Shown: one piece after another, positions 1 through 6,017 of the stretch
How the letters are laid out: the number at the start of each line of letters is the position of its first letter
Numbering within the stretch: the first letter of the stretch is position 1
Origin: Candidatus Acetothermia bacterium
GTDB lineage: Bacteria; Bipolaricaulota; Bipolaricaulia; Bipolaricaulales; Bipolaricaulaceae
Direction of reading: 5' to 3'
Assembly: GCA_023255835.1 (NCBI GenBank)
Contig: JAGDVW010000052.1
Span: 8,929 to 17,283 of the forward strand
DNA: 8,355 nt
Translations under genes and position numbers: made by a program
Notes under the pieces: generated by a model
Database searches by the model: none
Seen by the model: the letters and a program-made list of their open reading frames with translations, nothing else
Told to the model about the DNA's origin: nothing

Positions 1-290
1 CCGAGGTTCATGAGGCGGCGGAGCTTTTCCGCCGGTCGGGGGATCCTGACCGCCAGGATGGCATCGCAGGCCTTGGCCGAACAGAGGAGGTGGGAGACCG
101 GGCAGATCCCGCAGATGCGGGCGGTAAGGGCCGGCATCTCCCAGAGGGTGCGGCCCACACAAAACCGCTCAAAGCCCCGGAGTTCGGTCACATGAAAACG
201 GGCCTCCCGGACCCTCCCATCCTCGCCCAAGTGGACGGTGATGAGGCCGTGCCCTTCGATCCTGGTCACAGGGATGCGGTAGTGCTGCAC
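1..290 (-). CDS. hoxH: [NiFe] hydrogenase large subunit, HoxH type (N-terminal part, cut by window edge)
   Basis: This is the catalytic subunit of a cytoplasmic bidirectional [NiFe] hydrogenase, which interconverts H2 with protons and electrons at a Ni-Fe(CN)2CO site. Only the first 96 codons are in the window. Visible motifs are VTRIEGH (residues 8-14, with the conserved Glu12) and [10 protein letters not shown] (58-67), whose Cys60 and Cys63 form the first Ni-binding CxxC pair. The second pair near the C-terminus lies outside the window. The GTG start at 290-288 is chosen because AGGAGG sits just upstream (300-295) and the protein then begins at the usual family position. It follows hoxY after a 10-nt gap, so the two are very probably co-translated. 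The motifs resemble HoxH of group 3d more than membrane-bound hydrogenases. The family call is firm; the exact subgroup is inferred. Confidence 0.93.
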   Translation of the reverse strand, partial: MQHYRIPVTRIEGHGLITVHLGEDGRVREARFHVTELRGFERFCVGRTLWEMPALTARICGICPVSHLLCSAKACDAILAVRIPRPAEKLRRLMNL

Positions 291-300
291 GGCTCCTCCT

Positions 301-828
301 TCAGCCGAACTTCAAATCCGGCCCGGAAAGCGCGGGCTTCTGCCCAAGGAGGATGGGCCGGAGGAACTTCCAAATGCGGTCCGCCGAGGGCGGGCAACCC
401 GGGAGGAAGTAATCCACGGGAACCACGGCATGGAGGGGAAGGGCCTGGGGAAGGAGCTTTGGCACCTCTCCTTCCTCGAGCCCGGGCGGATCGGCGGTGG
501 CATAAACTGCTTCTAGGACCTCCTCCCGGGGGAGGGGGTTGCGCAGGCTCGGGACGTTCCCGGTCACCGCACAATCGCCGAAAGCCACCAGGATCTTGGC
601 CTTTTTGCGGATCTCCAAAAGTTGGTGGAGGTGTTCGCTATTCCCCACCGCTCCCTCAATCAGGACTAAATCTACATCGTCTGGGAACTCCTTCACGTCG
701 GCAACGGGCGAGAACACGAGTTCCGCGCGCTCGGCGAACTCCAAAAGCCGTTCGTCCAGATCGAGAAAAGACATGTGACACCCGGAGCACCCCGAGAACC
801 AGACCGTGGCCACCCTGAGCTTAGGCAC
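301..828 (-). CDS. hoxY: [NiFe] hydrogenase small subunit, HoxY type
   Basis: This 175-aa subunit carries the [4Fe-4S] cluster next to the Ni-Fe site and passes electrons between HoxH and HoxU. Four likely ligands are visible: Cys14 and Cys17 in [16 protein letters not shown], Cys86 in GDCAVTG and Cys145 in LPGCPPSAD. The protein is short, with a single cluster and no Tat signal, as in soluble HoxY; membrane-type small subunits are longer and bind three clusters. The GTG start at 828 has a strong AAAGGAGG site (840-833) and overlaps the end of hoxU by 8 nt. The SFLDLDERL stretch after the CxxC is characteristic of HoxY. It would be cytoplasmic, paired with HoxH encoded directly downstream. 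Confidence 0.94.
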   Translation of the reverse strand: MPKLRVATVWFSGCSGCHMSFLDLDERLLEFAERAELVFSPVADVKEFPDDVDLVLIEGAVGNSEHLHQLLEIRKKAKILVAFGDCAVTGNVPSLRNPLPREEVLEAVYATADPPGLEEGEVPKLLPQALPLHAVVPVDYFLPGCPPSADRIWKFLRPILLGQKPALSGPDLKFG

Positions 829-1522
829 GGGGCCTCCTTTCCGTGACCTCCACGATGATCTCCGGCCGCTTCACCTGCTCGCTCGTGGCTTTGCCCTTCT
901 CGAAGAGGGCCCCGGTGGGGCAGGCCTGCACGCATTTCCCGCAGCCAGTGCAGGTGGTGGACTTCCCCCAAGGGTCGCCCAGATCGGCCTCCACCAGGGT
1001 GAAGATCCCCCGCCCCGAAAAACCCCAGGTCATGGCGCCCTCCACCTCCGCGCAGGCCCGGACACATCGGCCGCAGAGGACACAGCGGTTGTGATCGATC
1101 CCGTATTTTTCGTGGCTCAGATCCACCGGCAAAAGGGGCCAGCGGTAAGGGAGCTGCACATGGTCCATCCCCAGCTCCATGGCCAGATCCTGAAGCTCGC
1201 AATGTCCGTTGGAAACGCAAAAGGCGCAGATGTGGTTCCGCTCGGCGAAGATCATCTCAAGAATGGTGCGCCGAAGTTCCCGGAGCCTGGGGGAATTGGC
1301 CACAATATCCATCCCCTCTTGGACCGGGGTCGCGCAGGAGGGAACGAGCCTTCCCCCCCAATTCCGCACCTCCACGAGGCAGAGGCGGCAGGCACCCCGG
1401 GGGGAAAGGCCCTCCAGGTAACAGAGGGTGGGGAGGCGAATGCCCGCGCGTTTTGCCGCTTGAAGGATGGTCTCCCCTTCCTCCGCCTGAACCTTCATCC
1501 CGTCGATGGTGAGGTTGATCAC
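821..1522 (-). CDS. hoxU: Hydrogenase electron-transfer subunit HoxU (NuoG N-terminal type)
   Basis: This 233-aa iron-sulfur protein wires the hydrogenase module to its electron partner. Domains in order: a plant-type [2Fe-2S] ferredoxin (about 1-75; Cys34, Cys45, Cys48, Cys63); a His/Cys-ligated [4Fe-4S] segment (NHICAFCVSNGHCELQ; His97, Cys99, Cys102, Cys108); and a two-cluster ferredoxin domain (Cys147/150/153/157 and Cys191/194/197/201). All ligands for four clusters are intact, and the H-x-C-x2-C spacing is the HoxU form rather than the H-x3-C of NuoG. The GTG start at 1522 overlaps the preceding stop as GTGA. In known Hox enzymes HoxU pairs with the flavoprotein HoxF, but no HoxF gene is visible here. 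An [FeFe] hydrogenase HydA would share this N-terminus, but the ORF ends before any H-cluster domain. Confidence 0.93.
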   Translation of the reverse strand: MINLTIDGMKVQAEEGETILQAAKRAGIRLPTLCYLEGLSPRGACRLCLVEVRNWGGRLVPSCATPVQEGMDIVANSPRLRELRRTILEMIFAERNHICAFCVSNGHCELQDLAMELGMDHVQLPYRWPLLPVDLSHEKYGIDHNRCVLCGRCVRACAEVEGAMTWGFSGRGIFTLVEADLGDPWGKSTTCTGCGKCVQACPTGALFEKGKATSEQVKRPEIIVEVTERRPRA

Positions 1523-1887
1523 GCCGGCACCTCCCGCAGCTCCACCAGGTGGTCCTCGAGGACGCGGCCGTTCACCACGTGCTCGGCCACGATGCGCCGG
1601 GCCGTGGCCTCGTCCACCTCCCCGTAAATCGTCACTCGGCCGGGCTCGTGGACCTCCACAATCGGTTCCTTTGCAGCCAGGCCCTTCTCCCCGGTTTGGG
1701 TGACGATGACGTCGCGGAGGTTGCGCCGGGCCACCTCATCGAGGATGGCTCTTAAGACCTGGCGGGCGCCGGCGGCGATGCCGGAAGTGCCCATTCCCAC
1801 CACGATCTTCACCCGGGCCTGCCCGGTCCGAAGGCGCATCTCCGCCTCCGCCCGCTCCCGGATCTTCCGGAGCTCCTCGAGCTTCAT
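1519..1887 (-). CDS. Thioredoxin-like ferredoxin-fold protein lacking all cluster cysteines
   Basis: This 122-aa protein matches the small [2Fe-2S] thioredoxin-like ferredoxins (HndB-like, resembling the N-terminus of NuoF/HydB) found in HydABC/Hnd-type clusters. The helix MKLEELRKIRERAEAEMRLR, the core strand KIVVGMGTSGIAAGARQVL and the later TQTGEKGLAAKEPIVEV are recognisable. Where the family normally has GTCGIAAGA and TGCxGxC, this copy reads GTSG and TGEKGLA, and the whole protein contains no cysteine, so it cannot bind a canonical cluster. The fold and the reading frame look intact, which argues against decay. The ATG at 1887 is preferred over the upstream GTG at 1902 because GGAGGAGG lies between them and the ATG overlaps the previous stop (ATGA). 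A structural or assembly role is inferred. Confidence 0.8.
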   Translation of the reverse strand: MKLEELRKIRERAEAEMRLRTGQARVKIVVGMGTSGIAAGARQVLRAILDEVARRNLRDVIVTQTGEKGLAAKEPIVEVHEPGRVTIYGEVDEATARRIVAEHVVNGRVLEDHLVELREVPA

Positions 1888-2432
1888 CCCTCCTCCTTCC
1901 ACCCGAAGGCCGCCAAGGCCTCACGCATCTCCCTTTCCAAAAAAGAAAGGACTTGGGGATCGCTGAGGGACACCGAACCCAAGGCCTTTTTCACCTCGCG
2001 CGTATCCAAAGCCCACGTGTTCTTATGATCCCGGAAGATCAGGCGAAATTCAACGGGGCTCGTGACGAGAATGGGGAGGAGCGTGCCGGGGAGATCGCCC
2101 AGGGGCGGGCGATCGGGGTGGTCCCAGGGGAGGCGGGCCTCCACCCGGGTCCCCCGACCCAGTTTGGATTGGATTTGAAAATGGCCGCCCAGCTCCTCCG
2201 CGGTCTGGCGAAGGAAGGCCAATCCCAACCCGATCCTTCGGCCTGGTTTGGTGGTGAAGAATGGATCAGAAGCGCGCCGGAGTTGCTCCTCATCCATCCC
2301 TACCCCATCGTCCTCCACCCGGATCAAAAGGGTCCCGCCCTCGCGGGCGAGCTCCACCTCCACAAATTTCGCCCCAGCCCGCAGGGCGTTCTCCAAAAGA
2401 TCCGCGAGGTGAAAAGCGAGGTCCTCGACCAT
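1884..2432 (-). CDS. Stand-alone histidine-kinase-type ATPase (HATPase_c) protein
   Basis: The first 100 or so residues of this 182-aa protein form a GHKL ATPase domain: N-box DLLENALRAGA (11-21; Asn15 is the Mg-binding Asn), G1 box EDDGVGM (40-46), an F-box-like DPFFTTK (56-62) and G2 box IGLGLAFLRQTAEELGG (67-83). There is no N-terminal dimerisation/phospho-acceptor His domain, no membrane segment and no sensor domain. Residues 105-182 are an additional C-terminal region ending in a probable helix (EREMREALAAFGW) that I do not recognise. The ATG at 2432 overlaps the stop of the NuoE-like gene by one base (TGATG). Similar ATPase genes lie between nuoE and nuoF in [FeFe] hydrogenase clusters (recall). 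A regulatory or assembly role in hydrogenase expression is inferred; no partner receiver protein is encoded here. Confidence 0.82.
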   Translation of the reverse strand: MVEDLAFHLADLLENALRAGAKFVEVELAREGGTLLIRVEDDGVGMDEEQLRRASDPFFTTKPGRRIGLGLAFLRQTAEELGGHFQIQSKLGRGTRVEARLPWDHPDRPPLGDLPGTLLPILVTSPVEFRLIFRDHKNTWALDTREVKKALGSVSLSDPQVLSFLEREMREALAAFGWKEEG

Positions 2433-2890
2433 CAGGGGACGTTGCGCACGATCTGGCGCGCCTTTTTGGGGTCAAGCTTTCCGTAGACCTCCTCATCGAT
2501 CATCATCACCGGGGCCAGGCCACAACAGCCCAAACATCGAGCGACCTCCAGGGTGAACTTCCCATCCACACTGGTTTCACCCACCTCGGCCCCGAGCTCC
2601 TCCTTCAGGGCGGAAAGGACCCGTTCCCCTCCGCGCACGTGGCAAGCGGTCCCAAGACAAACCCGGATGGTGTGGCGGCCGGCGGGCCTGGTGCGGAAAA
2701 AATGGTAGAAGGTGAGGACGCCCCGCACTTGGGAGGGCGGGACGCCCAAGGTCTTCGCCACCGCCTCCTGGGCTTCCCTGGGCACATAGCCGATGGCGCT
2801 TTGCACCTTGTGCAAAGCCTGGATCAGCTCCGTGGGCTTTCCGGAATAAGGCCGGACGATCTCCTCTACTCGCTCGGAAAGGGCGTTCAT
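2432..2890 (-). CDS. hoxE: NuoE/HoxE-type [2Fe-2S] subunit
   Basis: This 152-aa protein belongs to the 24-kDa (NuoE) subunit family: an N-terminal helical bundle (about 1-70, including the family signature AIGYVPREAQEAVAKTLGV) followed by a thioredoxin-like [2Fe-2S] domain. Ligands are Cys78 and Cys83 (CLGTAC) and Cys119 and Cys123 (CLGCCGLAP), with the normal x4 and x3 spacings; Cys122 is extra. In HydABC, Hnd and Hox enzymes this subunit sits on the NADH-oxidising flavoprotein, so its presence implies a diaphorase partner that is not visible in this operon. The ATG at 2890 has AGGAGGGG just upstream and overlaps the PHP gene stop as ATGA. The symbol hoxE is given because of the downstream hoxUYH; hydC or hndA would be equally fair names. 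Confidence 0.9.
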   Translation of the reverse strand: MNALSERVEEIVRPYSGKPTELIQALHKVQSAIGYVPREAQEAVAKTLGVPPSQVRGVLTFYHFFRTRPAGRHTIRVCLGTACHVRGGERVLSALKEELGAEVGETSVDGKFTLEVARCLGCCGLAPVMMIDEEVYGKLDPKKARQIVRNVP

Positions 2891-3642
2891 TTCCCCTCCT
2901 TCATCGGCGGGCCGGGCCGCACTCTACGCCCATCTTTCCCCTCTAAAGCCCAAAGGAGCTCGGAAAAACTCGGCTCCCGAAGGTAGAGCTCCGTCCAAGC
3001 CCGGCCGATCTCTTCCGGATAGTGAGCATCCGAGGAACGAAAGATAACGCGGCCGCGGAGCTCCGGCCAACGTTCCCAAAGCGCGGAAAGCTCCGCCCAA
3101 GGGGAGATCTCCACCGCCGGCCACTCGCCCGGCGGAAATATCCCCAAAACCCCAAGGAGCCCGCCGGGAACGCGGTCCACATGGGCCGGGATCACCAGCC
3201 CCCCGCGGCCCTCCACCCGCGCCACCACCTCCGCCAAGGAAAGGGGGACGGGCGAAAGGAGGAGCTTCTCCACCGTGCGCACGATCTCCTCCCTTTCGTC
3301 CACTACCACCTGGTCCCCGAAGAGCTCCGGATCGTTCGGGATCGGGGGAAGAAGAGAATAGAGCTCGTCCTGGAGGGAGAGGCAGGGCTCTTCCTCGGGG
3401 AAAAGGGCGAGGACCTCCACCTCTTCGGCGGTTTGGATCTCCATCCCCATGAGAACTGTGGGGGAACCGCGGGCCAGCCGCCGGGCGTAAACCCCGTTTT
3501 CCCCGGCATTGTGATCACAGATGGCGATCAGGGAAAGGCCGGCTTTCCTGGCCTCTTCCACGATCCGCCGCGGGGACATCGCCAAGGAGCCACAGGGGGA
3601 AAGGGTGGAGTGGATGTGCAAATCCGCGCGAAACCACCTCAT
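2887..3642 (-). CDS. PHP-domain metal-dependent phosphoesterase
   Basis: This 251-aa protein carries the four metal-binding motifs of the PHP superfamily: DLHIHS (Asp7, His9, His11), ICDHN (Asp43, His44), a lone metal-ligand Glu in GMEIQT (Glu68), PAHVDR (His154, Asp156) and SSDAH (Asp205, His207). It should therefore be a di- or trinuclear phosphoesterase; the substrate is unknown. The SPCGSL just after the first motif resembles the PHP proteins associated with hydrogenase clusters (recall). The ATG at 3642 is used because it overlaps the previous stop (ATGA) and places motif I at the N-terminus; the reading frame stays open further upstream but only over proline/glycine/arginine-rich sequence antisense to nothing conserved. 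No good Shine-Dalgarno is present, so translation probably depends on coupling to the upstream DRTGG gene. Confidence 0.88.
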   Translation of the reverse strand: MRWFRADLHIHSTLSPCGSLAMSPRRIVEEARKAGLSLIAICDHNAGENGVYARRLARGSPTVLMGMEIQTAEEVEVLALFPEEEPCLSLQDELYSLLPPIPNDPELFGDQVVVDEREEIVRTVEKLLLSPVPLSLAEVVARVEGRGGLVIPAHVDRVPGGLLGVLGIFPPGEWPAVEISPWAELSALWERWPELRGRVIFRSSDAHYPEEIGRAWTELYLREPSFSELLWALEGKDGRRVRPGPPMKEGK

Positions 3643-3971
3643 GGAAAGAGGAGCCGGTGGAGCCTCCCCGCCGTCTCGAAGGCGTCGCTTGGAGAAACGA
3701 GGAGATTCACCCCCTCCTCTTCGGCGCGGCGGAGGGTTTCCGGGCCGGGCCGGAGGCCCCGGGCGAAGACCACCCCCGAGACGGCCCGCAATTTCCCCAC
3801 CGCCACCACATTGAGGTGCCGCTGGTGCGTGATCCAAAGGTCGCCAGCTTGGGCATGGGCCAAGACATCGGAAAGGAGGTCGGAAACATATCCCCCGCGG
3901 ACCTCGGCCTCCGGGTCCGTCGCCACCAAGAACTCAAGCCCCAGCTTTTCCGCTATTTCCCGCAGCCTCAC
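3639..3971 (-). CDS. DRTGG-domain protein, second copy
   Basis: A 110-aa single-domain protein of the DRTGG family, a fold also found beside CBS domains and in phosphotransacetylase-like proteins and thought to sense a ligand. It is a paralogue of the protein at 4777-4382: both begin MRLRE(I/V)AE, both contain SDLLSDVLA or ADLLSDVLA near residues 30-40, and both share the GVVFARG/GVLFVRG strand. The GTG start at 3971 has AGGAGG a few bases upstream and lies 38 nt inside the preceding ATPase gene. It overlaps the PHP gene by 4 nt. A regulatory function, probably acting with the ATPase and PHP proteins, is inferred from gene context only; the ligand is not known. Confidence 0.8.
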   Translation of the reverse strand: MRLREIAEKLGLEFLVATDPEAEVRGGYVSDLLSDVLAHAQAGDLWITHQRHLNVVAVGKLRAVSGVVFARGLRPGPETLRRAEEEGVNLLVSPSDAFETAGRLHRLLFP

Positions 3972-4410
3972 CTTTCCTCCTAAAGAGGGTGGCCCGGATC
4001 ACCGTGCCCTCGCCCACCCGGGAGCGGATCTCCAGGCGGTCGGAGTTGGCCTCCATATTGGGGATGCCCATTCCCGAGCCGAAGCCCAATTCCCGCGCCC
4101 ACTCCGGGGCCGTGGAATAACCGGGTTGGCGGGCAAGCTCTACATCCGGTATCCCTGGCCCCTGGTCGGAAAAAATGAGCTCCACCCGGTCGTCGTAGAC
4201 GAGGAGGATGATCCGGCCGCCGGGGGTGTAGAGGACGATGTTCATCTCCCCCTCGAAACAGACGATCCCCGCCCGCCGCACCACCTCCGGCTCCACCCCC
4301 AGCCGGCGCAGGATCCGCTGCACTTCCGTGGAAACCTGTCCAGCCCGTTCCAGATCCAGCCCCACCACGGAAAAGATCTCCCTATGGCGGGGCGGGGTGG
4401 GGAGGCTCAT
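3934..4410 (-). CDS. Anti-sigma-type serine/histidine kinase ATPase (RsbW/SpoIIAB-like)
   Basis: A 158-aa GHKL ATPase of the RsbW/SpoIIAB type. Visible elements are the N-box CFEGEMNIVLY (51-61, Asn57), G1 box SDQGPGIPD (81-89) and G2 box GFGSGMGIPNM (109-119), followed by the last strands GEGTVIRATLF. In classical systems such proteins phosphorylate an anti-anti-sigma factor or hold a sigma factor, but no STAS or sigma gene is visible. It sits between two paralogous DRTGG genes. The ATG at 4410 lacks a Shine-Dalgarno and overlaps the upstream gene by 29 nt. A GTG at 4368 with AGGGAG 9 nt upstream is an alternative that would remove the overlap and the first 14 residues (MSLPTPPRHREIFS). The family call is secure; the start is not. 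Confidence 0.82.
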   Translation of the reverse strand: MSLPTPPRHREIFSVVGLDLERAGQVSTEVQRILRRLGVEPEVVRRAGIVCFEGEMNIVLYTPGGRIILLVYDDRVELIFSDQGPGIPDVELARQPGYSTAPEWARELGFGSGMGIPNMEANSDRLEIRSRVGEGTVIRATLFRRKGEAAGNSGKAGA

Positions 4411-4777
4411 TTTCGTGGGGGAGGGGCTTGCGCTTGGCCGGAGGGAGGCCGTGGTTGTAGAGGATGCCGCAGACTTCGTACATGGTGTGAAGGGTGGCGA
4501 GGAGGGGGATGCCCGCGGAAGCAGCGTATTCCACCGTGGGCTTGGCCGGAAGCTTGCCCCGCACGAAAAGGACGCCGGCGAGGTTCATCACCTCCGCCAC
4601 CCGCACCACCTGGGCCGTGACCATGCCGGTGATGAGAAGGACCCCCTCCTCCCGGACCATGGCCAGAACATCGGAGAGGAGGTCGGCAGCAAAGCCGGCC
4701 CGCACCTCCCGGTCGGCCAAATCCTCACCGGCGAGGAAGCGCGCCCCCACCAGCTCCGCCACCTCCCGCAGCCTCAT
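4382..4777 (-). CDS. DRTGG-domain protein, first copy
   Basis: A 131-aa protein: a DRTGG domain spanning about residues 1-110, then a proline- and histidine-rich tail (LPPAKRKPLPHENEPPHPAPP split over 111-131) without obvious fold. The domain resembles the downstream paralogue at 3971-3639 in its start (MRLREVAELVG), its ADLLSDVLAM helix and its GVLFVRGKLP strand. The ATG at 4777 lies one base after the apgM stop, so translation is probably coupled. The DRTGG fold is regarded as a regulatory ligand-binding module; which ligand is used here cannot be told. Two such proteins flanking an anti-sigma-type ATPase suggest a sensory unit for the hydrogenase operon, which is inference from context. 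The tail could be partly an artefact of the overlap with the next gene. Confidence 0.8.
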   Translation of the reverse strand: MRLREVAELVGARFLAGEDLADREVRAGFAADLLSDVLAMVREEGVLLITGMVTAQVVRVAEVMNLAGVLFVRGKLPAKPTVEYAASAGIPLLATLHTMYEVCGILYNHGLPPAKRKPLPHENEPPHPAPP

Positions 4778-4778
4778 T

Positions 4779-6014
4779 TTAGGCCCCGAACTTTCCCCCA
4801 AGGTCGCAATAACCGAGGAGCTGGGGGAGGAGCCTTCCGGAGAAGCGGCCAAGCCCCCCTTCGCCCGCGGCCCGCTCGGAAAAGGTGCGGACGCGATCCG
4901 GCCGAACCGCCGGCCCGAAAAACAGGGCAGGAACAGGATCAGCCGTGTGCTCCCTGGTCGCCGGCGGCGTGGTGTGATCCCCGGAAACGCAGAGGTGCAA
5001 ACCCTTGGGGAGCTCAAGAAGGAGTGTTCCGAAGAACTCCCGATCCGCTCGTTCGATGAAGGCCTTTTTCGCCTCGGCGTCGCCATCGTGGCCGGCGTTG
5101 TCCGTGCCCTTGATGTGGACGAAGACGAGGTCGAAGGAGCGCAGGGCTTCCAGGGCCGCGCGGGCCTTGGCCCTAAGGTCCGTTTTGAGATCGCCCGTGG
5201 CCCCGGGGACGGAAAGGACCTCCATCCCCGCGAGCCGGGCCACGCCCTTGTAGAGGGCGCCGCCGGCCACACAGGCCGCGCGGATTCCGTAAGTCTCAGT
5301 GACGGGAACGAGGTGAGGCATCACCGCCGCCCCCCGCAAAAGGAGGGCGTTCCCGGGGAGTTTTCCTTCAGCCAGGCGTTTTTTGTTCACGGGGTGTTCG
5401 CGCAGGGCCTCGTGGGCGCGGCGGGTGAAGGCGTTGAGGATCTGGGCCGTGCGCCGGGCGGCCTCCGTCTCCTCCAGGGGTTTGGCCTCGGCCACAGGAA
5501 CCCCCACCTCGTGGGGATCAGTATCGGAGACGGCGGCGGAGAGGTCCTCCCCCCGCAGGACCAACGCGCCCCGGTGCTCGGTGGAGGCGCGGAAAAAGAA
5601 CTCCACCCCAAAATCCCGAAGGGAAACGGAGTTCACCGCCTCCTCGAGGAGTTTCCCCTCCTCGAGCCTTCCGGCGCGGCGATCCACCACGATGAGTTTC
5701 CCGTCCCGTTCCTCCACGGTGGCGAAGTTCGCCCGAAAGCAGATGTCCCCGCCGCGCACGTCCATTCCGATCCCCAAGACCTCGAACGCCCCCCTTCCCG
5801 TGTAAACCTTGAACGGGTCGTAGCCGAAGATGGAAAGGTGGGCGGTGTCCGAGCCGGGCCGGACGCCGGGGGCGATGGGGTCCATGAGGCCCAGGGCCCC
5901 TTGGGCGGCAAGCTCATCCAAATTTGGGTGGGAAGCGCGCTCAAGACACGTGGCCCCTCCAAAATCCGTGGGCCGCCCGCCAAGCCCGTCCAAAATCACC
6001 AGGAGCGCCGGCAT
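4779..6014 (-). CDS. apgM: 2,3-bisphosphoglycerate-independent phosphoglycerate mutase, archaeal type
   Basis: This 411-aa enzyme interconverts 3- and 2-phosphoglycerate in glycolysis and gluconeogenesis. It belongs to the alkaline-phosphatase superfamily form common in archaea and some bacteria, not the longer GpmI form. Visible features are the metal site LDG (Asp9), the nucleophile region GSDTAHLSIFGYDP (Ser55), SDTDPHE (163-169), the second metal cluster KGTDNAGHDGD (Asp305, His309) and SGDHTTP (Asp346, His347) followed by EHTADPVP (His356). Length fits the family. The ATG at 6014 follows the upstream stop by 3 nt and has GAGGTGAGGG in front. Its place at the head of a hydrogenase operon is unexpected; it may link expression of a central-carbon step with H2 metabolism or simply be co-transcribed. 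Confidence 0.95.
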   Translation of the reverse strand: MPALLVILDGLGGRPTDFGGATCLERASHPNLDELAAQGALGLMDPIAPGVRPGSDTAHLSIFGYDPFKVYTGRGAFEVLGIGMDVRGGDICFRANFATVEERDGKLIVVDRRAGRLEEGKLLEEAVNSVSLRDFGVEFFFRASTEHRGALVLRGEDLSAAVSDTDPHEVGVPVAEAKPLEETEAARRTAQILNAFTRRAHEALREHPVNKKRLAEGKLPGNALLLRGAAVMPHLVPVTETYGIRAACVAGGALYKGVARLAGMEVLSVPGATGDLKTDLRAKARAALEALRSFDLVFVHIKGTDNAGHDGDAEAKKAFIERADREFFGTLLLELPKGLHLCVSGDHTTPPATREHTADPVPALFFGPAVRPDRVRTFSERAAGEGGLGRFSGRLLPQLLGYCDLGGKFGA

Positions 6015-6017
6015 CCC

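Noticed and set aside
520..545. GC-rich inverted repeat CTCCTCCCGGGGGAGG in hoxY
   Set aside because: It is inside a conserved coding region, has no T run, and is explained by codons for the NPLPREEV stretch.
90..818. 242-codon open frame on the plus strand
   Set aside because: It is antisense to hoxH and hoxY, both firmly identified by metal-ligand motifs.
821..1522. HoxU as the N-terminus of an [FeFe] hydrogenase HydA
   Set aside because: The frame stops after the second ferredoxin cluster and is followed by HoxY and HoxH; no H-cluster motifs are present.
1888..1902. GTG start five codons upstream for the ferredoxin-fold protein
   Set aside because: It would translate the Shine-Dalgarno itself (MEGGG); the ATG at 1887 with GGAGGAGG upstream is better.
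3643..3837. N-terminal extension of the PHP protein
   Set aside because: The extra 65 codons are Pro/Gly/Arg-rich and are the other frame of the DRTGG gene; the ATG at 3642 gives the normal PHP N-terminus and an ATGA overlap.
3022..4620. 532-codon open frame on the plus strand
   Set aside because: It is antisense to the PHP, DRTGG and ATPase genes and shows low-complexity, basic, proline-rich sequence without motifs.
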